DNA of 24,756 bases from a virus: positions 1 to 24,756 of IMG/VR virus record IMGVR_UViG_3300005913_000088, one strand, 5' to 3'. The notes under the pieces are model-generated. The model did not search any database. It had not been told where the DNA came from and was given only the letters and a program-made list of their open reading frames with translations. Positions within the stretch are counted from its first letter, which is position 1, and every line of letters begins with the position of its first letter. Positions 7,909 to 15,373 of the stretch are shown here, piece by piece. The position numbers and the translations under genes were made by a program.

Positions 7909-8651
7909 TGCCAACTTGGACTAGGCACCTTTATGAGCATGATTACTTAGCTATAGCTAAGGGTGAATCTAATGGTTACTCTGCTGTTCACAAGTTTGGT
8001 GCTAATTTTGACTTAGACGCTGGGACTGTTCCAGAGACAATCTGGACTAATGGAGGACTATACCCTTGGTCTGCATTAGACAATCCTGAGATCATACATG
8101 TAAAGTCAGCAGACAACAACGACACAAGCCAGTTGGAGATTATAGGTCTTGACGAAGACTGGAATGAAGCATCTGAGATAGTTGTTATGTTAGGTACTAC
8201 ACCAGTTGCAACCACCAGCACGTTTAGGCGTGTCTACCGTATGATATATAACCACACGGGTTCAAATGAAGGTGTTATCACGGCTCATGCTGGTTCTTCT
8301 GGTGGGACTGTTGTTGCTAACATTGACGTAGATTACTCCCAGACCTTAATGTGTGTCTACACAGTTCCCGTAGGCCACACTGCTTACCTTGTTAGTTTAG
8401 GTCTTGCTGTACAGAAGAATAAAGACGCTCAAGTGAGACTTTACTCTAGGGAACAAGGGGAAAGTTTTAAGATTAAACACATGGCTGAGGTGTATGAGTC
8501 GCAATACAACTATATGTTTTCTGTCCCCCTTAAGTTTTTAGAGAAGTCGGACTTAGACCTTAGATCGGCGGACGTAGAGACTAACAACACCCGTGTTACA
8601 GCCAACTTTGATTTAATCTTAATTAAGAATGACCCAACAGGGAATGTATAA
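7908..8651 (+). CDS. Putative virion structural protein
   Basis: This 247-residue protein contains the segment KFGANFDLDAGTVPETIW (about 29-46) followed by GGLYPW. I associate this motif with a conserved structural protein found near capsid genes in marine phages. The rest alternates strands and turns, with one charged patch (EQGESFKIKHMAEVYESQY) and a C-terminal beta-strand region. No signal, membrane or catalytic features are seen. It is coupled at both ends by TAATG junctions, to the 115-residue gene before and the protease after. A beta-jelly-roll-like capsid-surface protein is plausible but unproven. Confidence 0.55.
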   Translation: MPTWTRHLYEHDYLAIAKGESNGYSAVHKFGANFDLDAGTVPETIWTNGGLYPWSALDNPEIIHVKSADNNDTSQLEIIGLDEDWNEASEIVVMLGTTPVATTSTFRRVYRMIYNHTGSNEGVITAHAGSSGGTVVANIDVDYSQTLMCVYTVPVGHTAYLVSLGLAVQKNKDAQVRLYSREQGESFKIKHMAEVYESQYNYMFSVPLKFLEKSDLDLRSADVETNNTRVTANFDLILIKNDPTGNV

Positions 8652-9571
8652 TGAACATTAACAAAGGCCAGTTAGCTAACGATGTATTTTCCACTGAGGC
8701 TGAAGCCAGAGTGAGAAGTATGGATTTAGGCATGAACGGTAGCACACATGCCCACCCTGATGCACAAGGACAGGCCCATTATATGCCCGGTGAGAGCCAT
8801 GAGGCTTATATGGCATACTACGACAAGGAAACTGAAGAGGCACCCTCACAGGACCGCTTAGAGGCTCTCAGAGTAGTTATACAAGAGATTATGAAGGAAG
8901 ACTTCGCCAAGGCTGAGTATCAAGGCGAGAAAGTCACCTTAAACAAACCTCGTCGTATTAAAGGCGGCAATAAGAAGTTTGAAGTGTTCGTACAAAGCGG
9001 AGGAAAGATTAAGCGTGTGGCTTTCGGAGACCCCAACATGGAGATACGGAGGGACAACCCAAAAGCTAGGGCCAACTTCCGTTCAAGACATTCGTGCGAC
9101 ACAAAGAAGGACAAAACAACGGCAGGATACTGGTCCTGTAGAATGTGGGAGGGAGGAGCCTCGGTGTCAGAACTTACAAAAACAAACATTGAAGGACAGA
9201 TACTCAAAGCCGACGAAGAACAGCGTCTCGTTTATGGTTGGGCATCAGTCGTTACCGAAAAAGGCGAACCTGTTATTGATCGCCAAGGAGATATTATTGA
9301 ACCAGACACACTTGTTAAAGCCGTGAACAACTTCATGGAACATATACGTGTTGGTAAAGAAATGCACAAAGGGGATCAGATTGGGGCGGTTATCCACTCA
9401 ATGCCTATCACTAAAGAGATTGGTGAATCCCTTGGCATCCAGAGTGACCGAGAAGGTTGGATTGTAGCGTTTAAAGTCTACAATGATGACGTTTGGGCTA
9501 GGGTCAAATCTGGTGAACTTGCGGCCTTCTCAATAGGTGGTCGTGCAACCAAGGAATCTTATGATGCCTAA
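8651..9571 (+). CDS. Prohead maturation protease, XkdF-like, with N-terminal DUF5872-like domain
   Basis: This 306-residue protein probably cleaves scaffold and capsid subunits during head maturation. Residues 1-60 are His/Tyr/Glu-rich. Residues 85-166 carry a DUF5872-like domain, with FGDPNMEIRRDNPKAR and a Cys pair in RSRHSCD and YWSCRMW (C149, C163). Residues 180-306 match the XkdF/S78-type protease: EEQRLVYGWASVV, then D/RQGDIIEPDTLVKAV, a candidate catalytic His in EMHKGDQIG (H239) and a candidate Ser in AAFSIGG (S294). The ORF stops at 9571, just before the LVDRPAN signature that normally closes this protease; that signature is in the next ORF, one frame over. Catalytic residue choices are by analogy. 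Confidence 0.85.
   Translation: MNINKGQLANDVFSTEAEARVRSMDLGMNGSTHAHPDAQGQAHYMPGESHEAYMAYYDKETEEAPSQDRLEALRVVIQEIMKEDFAKAEYQGEKVTLNKPRRIKGGNKKFEVFVQSGGKIKRVAFGDPNMEIRRDNPKARANFRSRHSCDTKKDKTTAGYWSCRMWEGGASVSELTKTNIEGQILKADEEQRLVYGWASVVTEKGEPVIDRQGDIIEPDTLVKAVNNFMEHIRVGKEMHKGDQIGAVIHSMPITKEIGESLGIQSDREGWIVAFKVYNDDVWARVKSGELAAFSIGGRATKESYDA
9551..9571 (+). promoter_or_regulatory. Ribosome site and stop/start overlap joining protease and scaffold ORFs
   Basis: AAGGAA at 9551-9556 sits 4-8 bases before two adjacent start codons, ATG 9561 and ATG 9564, inside the last codons of the protease ORF (TAA at 9569-9571). This favours reinitiation or coupled translation from 9561/9564 over the upstream GTG at 9537. 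The downstream frame is +1 relative to the protease. Skipping the single base T9569 would give a seamless reading from the protease into the LVDRPAN signature. Confidence 0.6.
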
Positions 9572-10361
9572 TTTACTTAAACAGCTTGAGTTAGAGGAAC
9601 TGTCCTTGGTTGATCGTCCAGCTAACGCACAAGCAATGGTCTCTCTATATAAGCGGGACAACTCCGAGGGAGAAACTATGGAGAACGAAGTAGAAAAAAT
9701 GTCTGATGACATGAAAGCAAAGCTGAAGCCTTATATGGACAAAGGTATGTCCGAGGATGAAGCCATGAAAATGTATAACATGGACATGAAAAAAGAATAC
9801 CAAGGTCCATTGGATGAGGTAGACACCATTAAAGCGGAACTAGACCTAGTTAAAGCAGAGGCTGAACGCCTTAGCAAAGCCCTAGAAGAAGCTGGTTACA
9901 TCGTTAAGGCAGACGTCATTGAGAAAATGGTTGAGCCTGAGTTTGTGACTTACGGTGACGAACAAATCAACAAAGCTGACATCCCTGCGCCTATTCTTAA
10001 GGCACTGGAAGAAGCAGAAGTTGCTAAAGCAGACGCTATCTTGGTTAAGAAAGCAGAAGCAGAACTTCCACACTTCGACCTTGAAGTAGCCAAAGCATTG
10101 GTTAGCAAGTTTGAAGCTGAAGAAACAGTAATGCAAGCACTCAAAGCTGCCGATAAGGTATTTGACGAAAGCATGACTGAACTGGGTAAATCTGATGCTG
10201 ACGGTGAGTTTTCGACTGCCGCTGACAAACTTGACGCACTCGTAAAGTCCTACATGGACACCAACAAAATGAAAAAGAGCGAACATGCTTTGGCTTATGC
10301 TGCTATAGCTAAGACCGATGAAGGCAAGGCTCTAATCACTAAATCCTATAAAGGGGAATAA
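9561..10361 (+). CDS. Protease C-terminal signature plus scaffold-like protein
   Basis: From ATG 9561 the product is 266 residues. It begins LLKQLELEELSLVDRPAN, the conserved closing segment of XkdF-like prohead proteases, followed by SLYKRD. The rest is highly charged and helical, rich in Lys, Glu and Ala, with a probable coiled coil near 85-120 (DTIKAELDLVKAEAERLSKA). It has almost no aromatic-rich core, which fits a capsid scaffold. A GTG at 9537 would add eight residues, but the ribosome site favours 9561 or 9564. It ends two bases before the decoration gene. In relatives these segments are usually one protein with the protease; here they are separated by a +1 frame change. Scaffold function is inferred from composition and position. 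Confidence 0.75.
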   Translation: MMPNLLKQLELEELSLVDRPANAQAMVSLYKRDNSEGETMENEVEKMSDDMKAKLKPYMDKGMSEDEAMKMYNMDMKKEYQGPLDEVDTIKAELDLVKAEAERLSKALEEAGYIVKADVIEKMVEPEFVTYGDEQINKADIPAPILKALEEAEVAKADAILVKKAEAELPHFDLEVAKALVSKFEAEETVMQALKAADKVFDESMTELGKSDADGEFSTAADKLDALVKSYMDTNKMKKSEHALAYAAIAKTDEGKALITKSYKGE

Positions 10362-10363
10362 AC

Positions 10364-10732
10364 ATGGCTGTTATGCAATCACGGGATACCCGTACTGTAA
10401 TCGCAGGGGCAGACCTTTCTGCTGCTCAATTTACTTTCGTTAAACTAGATTCCGCTGCTGAAGCGGTTGCGGCTGGTAATGGCGAACAAGCCTTTGGTGT
10501 ATGTCTCGTAGGCGCACTGGAAGATAACGCTGCAACTGTCGTAGTCACAGGTAAGACTATGGTTAAGTGTGGTGGTACTGTTACTGCTGGTGGTGCTGTT
10601 GGAATTGATGCTGCTGGTCTAGCTGTAGACGCCGCTTCTACCGACATCATCATGGGTTATGCAACTGAAGCTGGTGTTACTAGCCAGATCATTGCTATCG
10701 AACTCATCCAAGGCGGCAACGCTGCTGCTTAA
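10364..10732 (+). CDS. Head decoration (capsid cement) protein, DUF2190-like
   Basis: This 122-residue protein, rich in Ala, Gly, Val and Thr, lies between scaffold and major capsid genes, the usual place of a decoration protein that stabilises the expanded head. Typical features are ADLSAAQFTFVKLDSA, a GVCLVG turn, VVVTGKTMVKCGG and a final IIAIELIQ strand, as in DUF2190-type cement proteins. AAAGGGGA just upstream is a strong ribosome site, and codons lean to forms common in the capsid gene, as expected for an abundant product. The family assignment is from pattern recognition. Confidence 0.8.
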   Translation: MAVMQSRDTRTVIAGADLSAAQFTFVKLDSAAEAVAAGNGEQAFGVCLVGALEDNAATVVVTGKTMVKCGGTVTAGGAVGIDAAGLAVDAASTDIIMGYATEAGVTSQIIAIELIQGGNAAA

Positions 10733-10759
10733 GTTAGCATAGAATAAGGAATAACTATT

Positions 10760-11761
10760 ATGCCACTATTGACTCCATCACAGGTGCATATCGACACCCC
10801 TCTGTCTAACTTGACACTGGCGTATGCACAATCACAAACCAACTTTGTCGCTGACAAGGTATTCCCAACAGTAGGTGTTGCTCGTCAGTCTGACAAGTAC
10901 TACATCTATGACCGTGCCAACATGAACCGCACTGGTGACGTAAAGAAACTTGCGCCACGTACTGAGGTTAACCGTATCGGCATGACCATCTCCAACAGCA
11001 GCTACTTCGCTGATGTATACGGACTTGGAATGGACTTCGATGAGCAGACTATCGCTAACGAAGACGAAGTGCTGAACATCCGTTCTGCTGGTGCTGAAAC
11101 TCTGGCAATGCGCCTGATGATCCACCGCGAAGAGAACTTTGCTACAACATTCTTCAGCACTGGAGTTTGGGGTACTGAGGTCGCTGGTGCAGCTTCTGGC
11201 GTAGGAACTCCTGTATACTGGAACGACTACACCAACTCAACACCTATCACTGACGTAACTGATGCTCGTCGTGCAATGCAACTCAAGTCGGGCGGCTACA
11301 AGCCAAACACTATGGTTGTTGGTAAGGTAACACGGGACGAACTCATCAATCACCCAGACATTCTGGCACGTTTGAATGGTGGTTCTACCGTAACTAACCC
11401 AGCGTTGATTACAGACGCTAAGTTGGCTGAAATCTTTGAAGTAGAGAACTTCTTCGTCATGGAAGCTGTCAATAACACTGCTGTTGAGGGTGCTGCTGAA
11501 GCCAACGCCTTTATCGGTGGTAAACATGCTCTGTTGTGTCACACACCTTCAAGTGCTGGTCTGATGACCCCTGCTGCTGGTATGACATTCGCTTGGAACA
11601 ACATTCCTGGTGCAAACAACTTGGGTATCACTGTTGAATCCTTCTCGGATGATGCACTGAAGCGTCAGCAAATCGCTGAACATATCCAAGTTAAAATGTC
11701 TTACGACATGAAAGTTGTTGGCGCAGACTTGGGCTACTTCTTTAAAGACATCGTACAATAA
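10760..11761 (+). CDS. Major capsid protein
   Basis: This 333-residue protein is the probable shell subunit with an HK97-type fold, in the broad gpE-like group. It starts MPLLTPSQVHIDTPLSNL, then has DKVFPTVGVARQSDKYYIYD (about 32-51), the segment DEQTIANEDEVLNIRSAG, and a helix with MRLMIHREENFATTFF. The later part includes an ARRAMQLKSG helix and a P-domain-like NTMVVGKVTRDELINHPDI segment. AAGGA 9 bases upstream supports ATG 10760. Its codons are richer in AAC, CGT and CTG than neighbouring genes, consistent with high expression. It follows protease, scaffold and decoration genes and precedes the neck, the standard order. No N-terminal delta domain is evident, consistent with a separate scaffold. 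Confidence 0.9.
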   Translation: MPLLTPSQVHIDTPLSNLTLAYAQSQTNFVADKVFPTVGVARQSDKYYIYDRANMNRTGDVKKLAPRTEVNRIGMTISNSSYFADVYGLGMDFDEQTIANEDEVLNIRSAGAETLAMRLMIHREENFATTFFSTGVWGTEVAGAASGVGTPVYWNDYTNSTPITDVTDARRAMQLKSGGYKPNTMVVGKVTRDELINHPDILARLNGGSTVTNPALITDAKLAEIFEVENFFVMEAVNNTAVEGAAEANAFIGGKHALLCHTPSSAGLMTPAAGMTFAWNNIPGANNLGITVESFSDDALKRQQIAEHIQVKMSYDMKVVGADLGYFFKDIVQ

Positions 11762-11770
11762 ATGTACCTT

Positions 11771-11821
11771 GGTGGGGGGCTTAGGTGTCCCCTGCCTTAC
11801 ACTATATAGGATACCCCGACA
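11771..11821 (+). terminator. Hairpin and conserved element after the capsid gene
   Basis: GGTGGGGG at 11771-11778 can pair with CCCCTGCC at 11789-11796 (two G-U pairs) around a 10-base loop. No T-run follows, so this is at best a partial terminator, or a stabilising or processing hairpin. The segment continues with TATATAGGATACCCCGACA (11803-11821). Both blocks recur in similar form after the tail tube gene (14897-14949). Confidence 0.45.
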
Positions 11822-12247
11822 ATGCACCCTTCATACCTTGGCTGGCAGATAGACTGGCCTGTTTTCGTAAAGAGACCATTTACCTCAGACGGTAAACAGT
11901 GGGAAACCCAAGACCACTATAACTGGTTAAATCGTGGCATAGGATCAGATGCTGTAGCTAGTTTGTATGTTCAAGGCTTTATCCACCACAATAGAGAATT
12001 AGAGAAACAAGCTAAAGTTGGAGATAGGCTAAGTGAACTAGCTGGCCCACAACTAGACAAGCTGATAGGACTTCTTAACGCAGAAGTAAAAGCTAACACT
12101 AACAGTAATACAGAGTACACCGAAAAGAAAGTTAAGCAGTCTAAGATAGATGCTAAACAACGCGCACTACTGAGAAGTTACCTTCGAAACAACAGATGGA
12201 TCGAAGATAAGTTCTTTGAAATAAGAGACGGTATATTAGAAGACTGA
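11822..12247 (+). CDS. Conserved-looking protein of unknown function between capsid and neck
   Basis: This 141-residue protein lies between the capsid gene and the head-tail adaptor. The N-terminus is aromatic-rich (YLGWQIDWPVFVKRPF) and continues with a WETQDHYNWLNRGIG segment. The C-terminal half is helical and highly charged (EYTEKKVKQSKIDAKQR and RNNRWIEDKFFEIRDGIL). No signal, membrane or catalytic motif is visible. AGGA at 11808-11811 is about 10 bases before ATG 11822. It may be a small head or neck assembly factor, but I do not recognise a characterised family. Confidence 0.6.
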   Translation: MHPSYLGWQIDWPVFVKRPFTSDGKQWETQDHYNWLNRGIGSDAVASLYVQGFIHHNRELEKQAKVGDRLSELAGPQLDKLIGLLNAEVKANTNSNTEYTEKKVKQSKIDAKQRALLRSYLRNNRWIEDKFFEIRDGILED

Positions 12248-12257
12248 GGAGTAGACG

Positions 12258-12725
12258 ATGGGGTGGACATATGACCCAACAAATCTTGGAACGGCAGATG
12301 CAGCCCAACGTCTTAACTCTGTTAGGCTCCTAGTAGGTGATACTGACACTGCTGACCAACAGCTACAAGATGAAGAAGTAACCTTTGGTTTAGGCCAGAA
12401 CGGTAACTCTATTTATCATACTGCTAGTTGGTCAGCTAGGACTATTGCCTCTAAGTACTCAAGACAGGTAACAACAGCTTTAGACGGTGCTTTAAGTGCT
12501 GACTACTCTGACCTAGCTAAACAGTATATGTCACTGGCAGACACCTTAGAGTACCAAGCTAAGACTGCTGGTGGTAACATAGGCATCTACGCTGGTGGTA
12601 TCTCTAAGACCTCCGTACAGGCTGTGAGAGAAAATACAGATCGTATAAAGCCTTCTTTTCGCAGAGACAGGTTTAAGAACCCACCAAGCTATAATGGTGA
12701 AGACTACAACTCATCGTATGACTAA
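12258..12725 (+). CDS. Head-tail adaptor (connector) protein
   Basis: This 155-residue protein is a probable first neck ring that binds the portal. The segment LNSVRLLVGDTDTADQQLQD near the start is characteristic of gp6/gp15-type adaptors, followed by EEVTFGL and a helical bundle (SWSARTIASKYSRQV, DLAKQYMSLADTLEYQAK). The C-terminus is polar and basic, then rich in Asn/Tyr. GAGGAG at 12246-12251 is a strong ribosome site. It is first in a run of four neck genes in canonical order. Confidence 0.8.
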   Translation: MGWTYDPTNLGTADAAQRLNSVRLLVGDTDTADQQLQDEEVTFGLGQNGNSIYHTASWSARTIASKYSRQVTTALDGALSADYSDLAKQYMSLADTLEYQAKTAGGNIGIYAGGISKTSVQAVRENTDRIKPSFRRDRFKNPPSYNGEDYNSSYD

Positions 12726-12736
12726 GGTAGGTTAAC

Positions 12737-13096
12737 ATGTCGTTTAGACCATATGACTTACTGAACTTAGTTAATAGGTTTGGTGAACCCCTTACACTTA
12801 ATAAGGTGACTACCTCTGGCACGTATAATCCTGCCAATGGTACTGTCACTGGATCAGCGACTACTAACTACTCCTTTACTGGTTACTTCTACAACTATGA
12901 TAATGGTATAGCTGGTAACATTGATGAGATACGAAGGGGTACTCGTAAGTGCCTTATTTCCGCTTCTAGCCTAGCTGTAGTGCCAGATGATGAGGATCAG
13001 ATAACAGGCAATGGAGACACAGTTAATGTTCTTTCTGTTGTTACTATCTTCTCTAATGGTATTGCAATATGTTACATCTGTGATGTGAGGGAATAA
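12737..13096 (+). CDS. Head closure (stopper) protein
   Basis: This 119-residue beta-rich protein between the adaptor and a gp10-like gene fits the head-closure ring that plugs the portal channel after packaging. The N-terminal RFGEPLTLNKVTTSGTYNPA and the middle YSFTGYFYNYDNG are typical of the small SPP1 gp16-like barrel. The C-terminus (VLSVVTIFSNGIAICYICDV) forms the final strands. A ribosome site (AAGGTAGG) precedes ATG 12737, and the stop overlaps the next start in TAATG (13094-13098). The call depends mainly on gene order and size. Confidence 0.65.
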   Translation: MSFRPYDLLNLVNRFGEPLTLNKVTTSGTYNPANGTVTGSATTNYSFTGYFYNYDNGIAGNIDEIRRGTRKCLISASSLAVVPDDEDQITGNGDTVNVLSVVTIFSNGIAICYICDVRE

Positions 13097-13512
13097 TGGC
13101 TAGACTCCCAGCAGCTACCCAAGCAACCTTCAAGTCTATAGAAGAAAAGATTAACAAGGCTGCTTCTAGGCAAGTTAAAGCTAAGGCTAAACAGATAGCT
13201 GACACTGTTGTAAGACAAGACATATCCCCTGTTTACTCTGGTGCATATATAGAGTCCTTTTCCATTAAGCCTAGTGGTGCTGGTGGTGGTAGAATGAAAT
13301 CATCAGACATACGAGAGAAGTCCACTAACCCGCAAGCCCACAGAGACTTAGCTAGGGACAACCTGTACGCAGATATAGAAGCCCTTGGCAAAGGTTTGAT
13401 TAATGGTTTTGTACTTAGGAATAGGTCTAAACATTCCCGTGCAGTAGAAGACGGTTTAGGTAAAACCCCAGCCTATAAAGTATTTGCAAGAGTGAGGTTT
13501 CTCCTTGGCTAG
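13096..13512 (+). CDS. HK97 gp10-like neck/tail completion protein
   Basis: This 138-residue protein has the layout of the HK97-gp10 family: a basic N-terminal helix (SIEEKINKAASRQVKAKAKQ), a PVYSGAYIESFSIKP segment marking the central strands, and a C-terminal LRNRSKHSRAVEDG. Such proteins act at the head-tail interface, in tail completion or tail-terminator assembly. It is coupled to the stopper by TAATG and overlaps the tail terminator gene by 8 bases. Confidence 0.75.
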   Translation: MARLPAATQATFKSIEEKINKAASRQVKAKAKQIADTVVRQDISPVYSGAYIESFSIKPSGAGGGRMKSSDIREKSTNPQAHRDLARDNLYADIEALGKGLINGFVLRNRSKHSRAVEDGLGKTPAYKVFARVRFLLG

Positions 13513-13912
13513 TATTCATTCAGACATTAGAGCCGCTTTGGAAAGCAAGTTAGCTAACATAGCTGGCATACCTCCAATAGCCTTCGACAATGTACCCTAC
13601 GACCCTACAACTGGTACTAGCTTCATTAAGTCTAGCTATATTCCTGTCACACGTGTACCTGCTGTAAGAGGCTTAAACCCTTCTCAGCGTTATGGTGGCA
13701 TCTACTCAGTCACTGTGTACTGTCCAGAGGGTAATGGCCCAGCAACTGCTGATGGTATCGCTAACACTGTAATAGAGAACTTTGAAGCTGCCACAGACGT
13801 ATCACTAAACAACTTTAACGTATCAATAGACTATGCCGAAAGACAACAAGGCTTCTTAGATACACCTTGGTACTACATCCCGATTAATATCGGTTGGTAC
13901 ATTTATAACTAA
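13505..13912 (+). CDS. Tail terminator protein (DUF4128-like)
   Basis: This 135-residue protein has a DUF4128-like pattern: an N-terminal helix (SDIRAALESKLANIAG), PPIAFDNVPYDPTTG, a central RYGGIYSVTVYCPEG strand pair, and a C-terminal YAERQQGFLDTPWYYIPIN. It probably caps the tail tube before head joining. The start is TTG 13505 inside the last codons of the previous gene. GAGG at 13494-13497, 7 bases upstream, supports it, and no better ATG exists nearby. Its place just before the tail tube gene matches the usual order. Confidence 0.75.
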   Translation: MASIHSDIRAALESKLANIAGIPPIAFDNVPYDPTTGTSFIKSSYIPVTRVPAVRGLNPSQRYGGIYSVTVYCPEGNGPATADGIANTVIENFEAATDVSLNNFNVSIDYAERQQGFLDTPWYYIPINIGWYIYN

Positions 13913-13920
13913 TTAGAGGC

Positions 13921-13935
13921 GTAAGCCTTGCTTAC
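13921..13935 (+). promoter_or_regulatory. Small stem-loop upstream of the tail tube ribosome site
   Basis: GTAAGC (13921-13926) and GCTTAC (13930-13935) form a perfect 6-base stem with a 3-base loop, directly before AGGAG (13937-13941), the ribosome site of the tail tube gene. No T-run follows, so it is not a terminator. It could affect ribosome access or mRNA stability for an abundant protein. It is short and may be chance. Confidence 0.35.
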
Positions 13936-13949
13936 TAGGAGAATAACAC

Positions 13950-14882
13950 ATGCCTACCTTCGCACAGGGTTCACGATCTAGCCTAAGCTATGTCACTGAG
14001 TCCACATTCGGAACTACCCCTGTTGGTAACTTCCAGAACATCCCATTTACTTCACACGGTCTTAACTTAACTAAAGACTTGGTTGCTGGTACTGATATCC
14101 AAGCTGACCGTATGCCTCGTCATGAACGTCATGGTAACAAACAATCTGCTGGTGACATTGTAGTTGACCTTCGTAAAGGTGACTTCGACCCATTCCTTGA
14201 GTCAGTCATGCTTAACACTTTTGTAGACTCAGGCACTAACGACACTCTTGTAGTTGGCACAACACCTAAGTACTTCTCCATTGAGGACTACTCTGCTGAC
14301 ATTGATCAGGCTCGTTTGTTTACAGGCCAGACTGTTTCCACTATGGGTATCTCTATTGCTCCTAACCAGATGGTAACTACTACCTTTGGTATGGTTGGCA
14401 AGGGCATGACTATTGGAGCCACAGAGAAGACACAGGACGCAGCAAGCACTAACTCTCCATTCGATGCCTACTCAGGTGACTTAAAGATTGGTAACAATGT
14501 AGCTGGCCTTGCATCCTCTGCAATCATTACTCAGATTGACTTTAGTGTGGCTAACTCTTTTGCACCTACATTTGTTGTTGGCTCTGATGAGACCCCAGCA
14601 CTTGAGGTTGGTCGTGCAGAAATTACTGGTTCGTTCTCAGCCTACTTTGACGATGACGCACTGATTAATCGTTTCCTTAACGAGACAGAATCAGCTATTG
14701 AAGTGTCTGTCAACGACCCAACTGCTGCTAATGCTTACACATTCCTCTTTCCAAGAGTTAAAATCAACTCTGCCGATGTAGGTGTAGAGGGCCCAACAAG
14801 CCGTATCATTAGCCTAAGTTTCACATCCCTATTCGATACGACCACTTCTACTAACTTGAAGATTACTCGTACTGATACCTAA
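13950..14882 (+). CDS. Major tail tube protein
   Basis: This 310-residue protein is the probable building block of the tail tube. It opens MPTFAQGSRSSLSYVTESTF, followed by FGTTPVGNFQNIPFTSHGLNL. The segment HERHGNKQSAGDIVVDLRKG with DFDPFLESVML is typical of tube proteins in this type of phage. The C-terminal half contains Ig-like or strand-rich sequence (VSVNDPTAANAYTFLFPRV, SRIISLSFTSLFD). AGGAG 8-12 bases upstream is a strong ribosome site, and codons lean to those of the capsid gene. A good terminator-like hairpin follows the stop. It sits before the tail assembly chaperones and the tape measure, as expected. Confidence 0.85.
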   Translation: MPTFAQGSRSSLSYVTESTFGTTPVGNFQNIPFTSHGLNLTKDLVAGTDIQADRMPRHERHGNKQSAGDIVVDLRKGDFDPFLESVMLNTFVDSGTNDTLVVGTTPKYFSIEDYSADIDQARLFTGQTVSTMGISIAPNQMVTTTFGMVGKGMTIGATEKTQDAASTNSPFDAYSGDLKIGNNVAGLASSAIITQIDFSVANSFAPTFVVGSDETPALEVGRAEITGSFSAYFDDDALINRFLNETESAIEVSVNDPTAANAYTFLFPRVKINSADVGVEGPTSRIISLSFTSLFDTTTSTNLKITRTDT

Positions 14883-14896
14883 TCCCTAGCTAGGGC

Positions 14897-14934
14897 GGGG
14901 GGCATTGGTGTCGGGTCTGATGCTCCCCATTTTA
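14897..14934 (+). terminator. Terminator-like hairpin after the tail tube gene
   Basis: GGGGGGCAT (14897-14905) pairs with ATGCTCCCC (14920-14928), a 9-base stem with one G-U pair, followed by ATTTTATATA. This fits a rho-independent terminator of moderate strength. The 14-base loop contains TGTCGGGT (14909-14916), an exact complement of ACCCGACA at 14942-14949, so the RNA could also form a pseudoknot. Partial termination here would lower expression of downstream tail genes relative to the tube. Confidence 0.7.
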
Positions 14935-14974
14935 TATACTAACCCGACATAACCCTGACCCAAGGAACCTGACA

Positions 14975-15373
14975 ATGGACTTAAAGAACTTAACACCGAC
15001 CAGTGATACTGTGGACGTTACTATCGTACACCCTACAACACTGGAACCTCTGACTAACGATGATAAGACAGAGATGACCATTACTATGTATGCACCTCAC
15101 TCTAAAGAGTACAAGAGTGTCCTGCATCATCAAACTAACAAACGGCTTAAGATGGCCCAAGGAAAGAAGAAGGTCGATATAACGGCTGAGAGTATTGAAG
15201 AGGCTACCCTAGAAGTGTTAGTCAAGGCAACTAAGTCTTGGAATATCACATACGATGGTAAGAAGCCTAAGTACTCTGCTGATACAGCCAAAGAGATTTA
15301 CGAACAAGTGTTTTGGATCAAGGATCAGATTGAGGAGGCTGTAGCTGACTCACTGGATTTTACCAAGGGCTGA
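14975..15373 (+). CDS. Tail assembly chaperone (G-like)
   Basis: This 132-residue protein, in the slot between tail tube and tape measure, has the usual character of lambda G-type chaperones: an N-terminal beta-like part (VDVTIVHPTTLEPLTND), a basic middle (HHQTNKRLKMAQGKKK), and a helical acidic C-terminus (WIKDQIEEAVADSL). Near its 3' end is a slippery sequence with a downstream stem, so part of the ribosomes should shift by -1 into the following frame and make a longer G-T fusion. AAGGAA about 7-13 bases upstream of ATG 14975 supports the start. Confidence 0.8.
   Translation: MDLKNLTPTSDTVDVTIVHPTTLEPLTNDDKTEMTITMYAPHSKEYKSVLHHQTNKRLKMAQGKKKVDITAESIEEATLEVLVKATKSWNITYDGKKPKYSADTAKEIYEQVFWIKDQIEEAVADSLDFTKG

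Noticed and set aside
9537-9560. GTG 9537 start for the scaffold-like ORF
   Set aside because: AAGGAA lies downstream of it and points to ATG 9561/9564. The extra residues have no recognisable conserved character.
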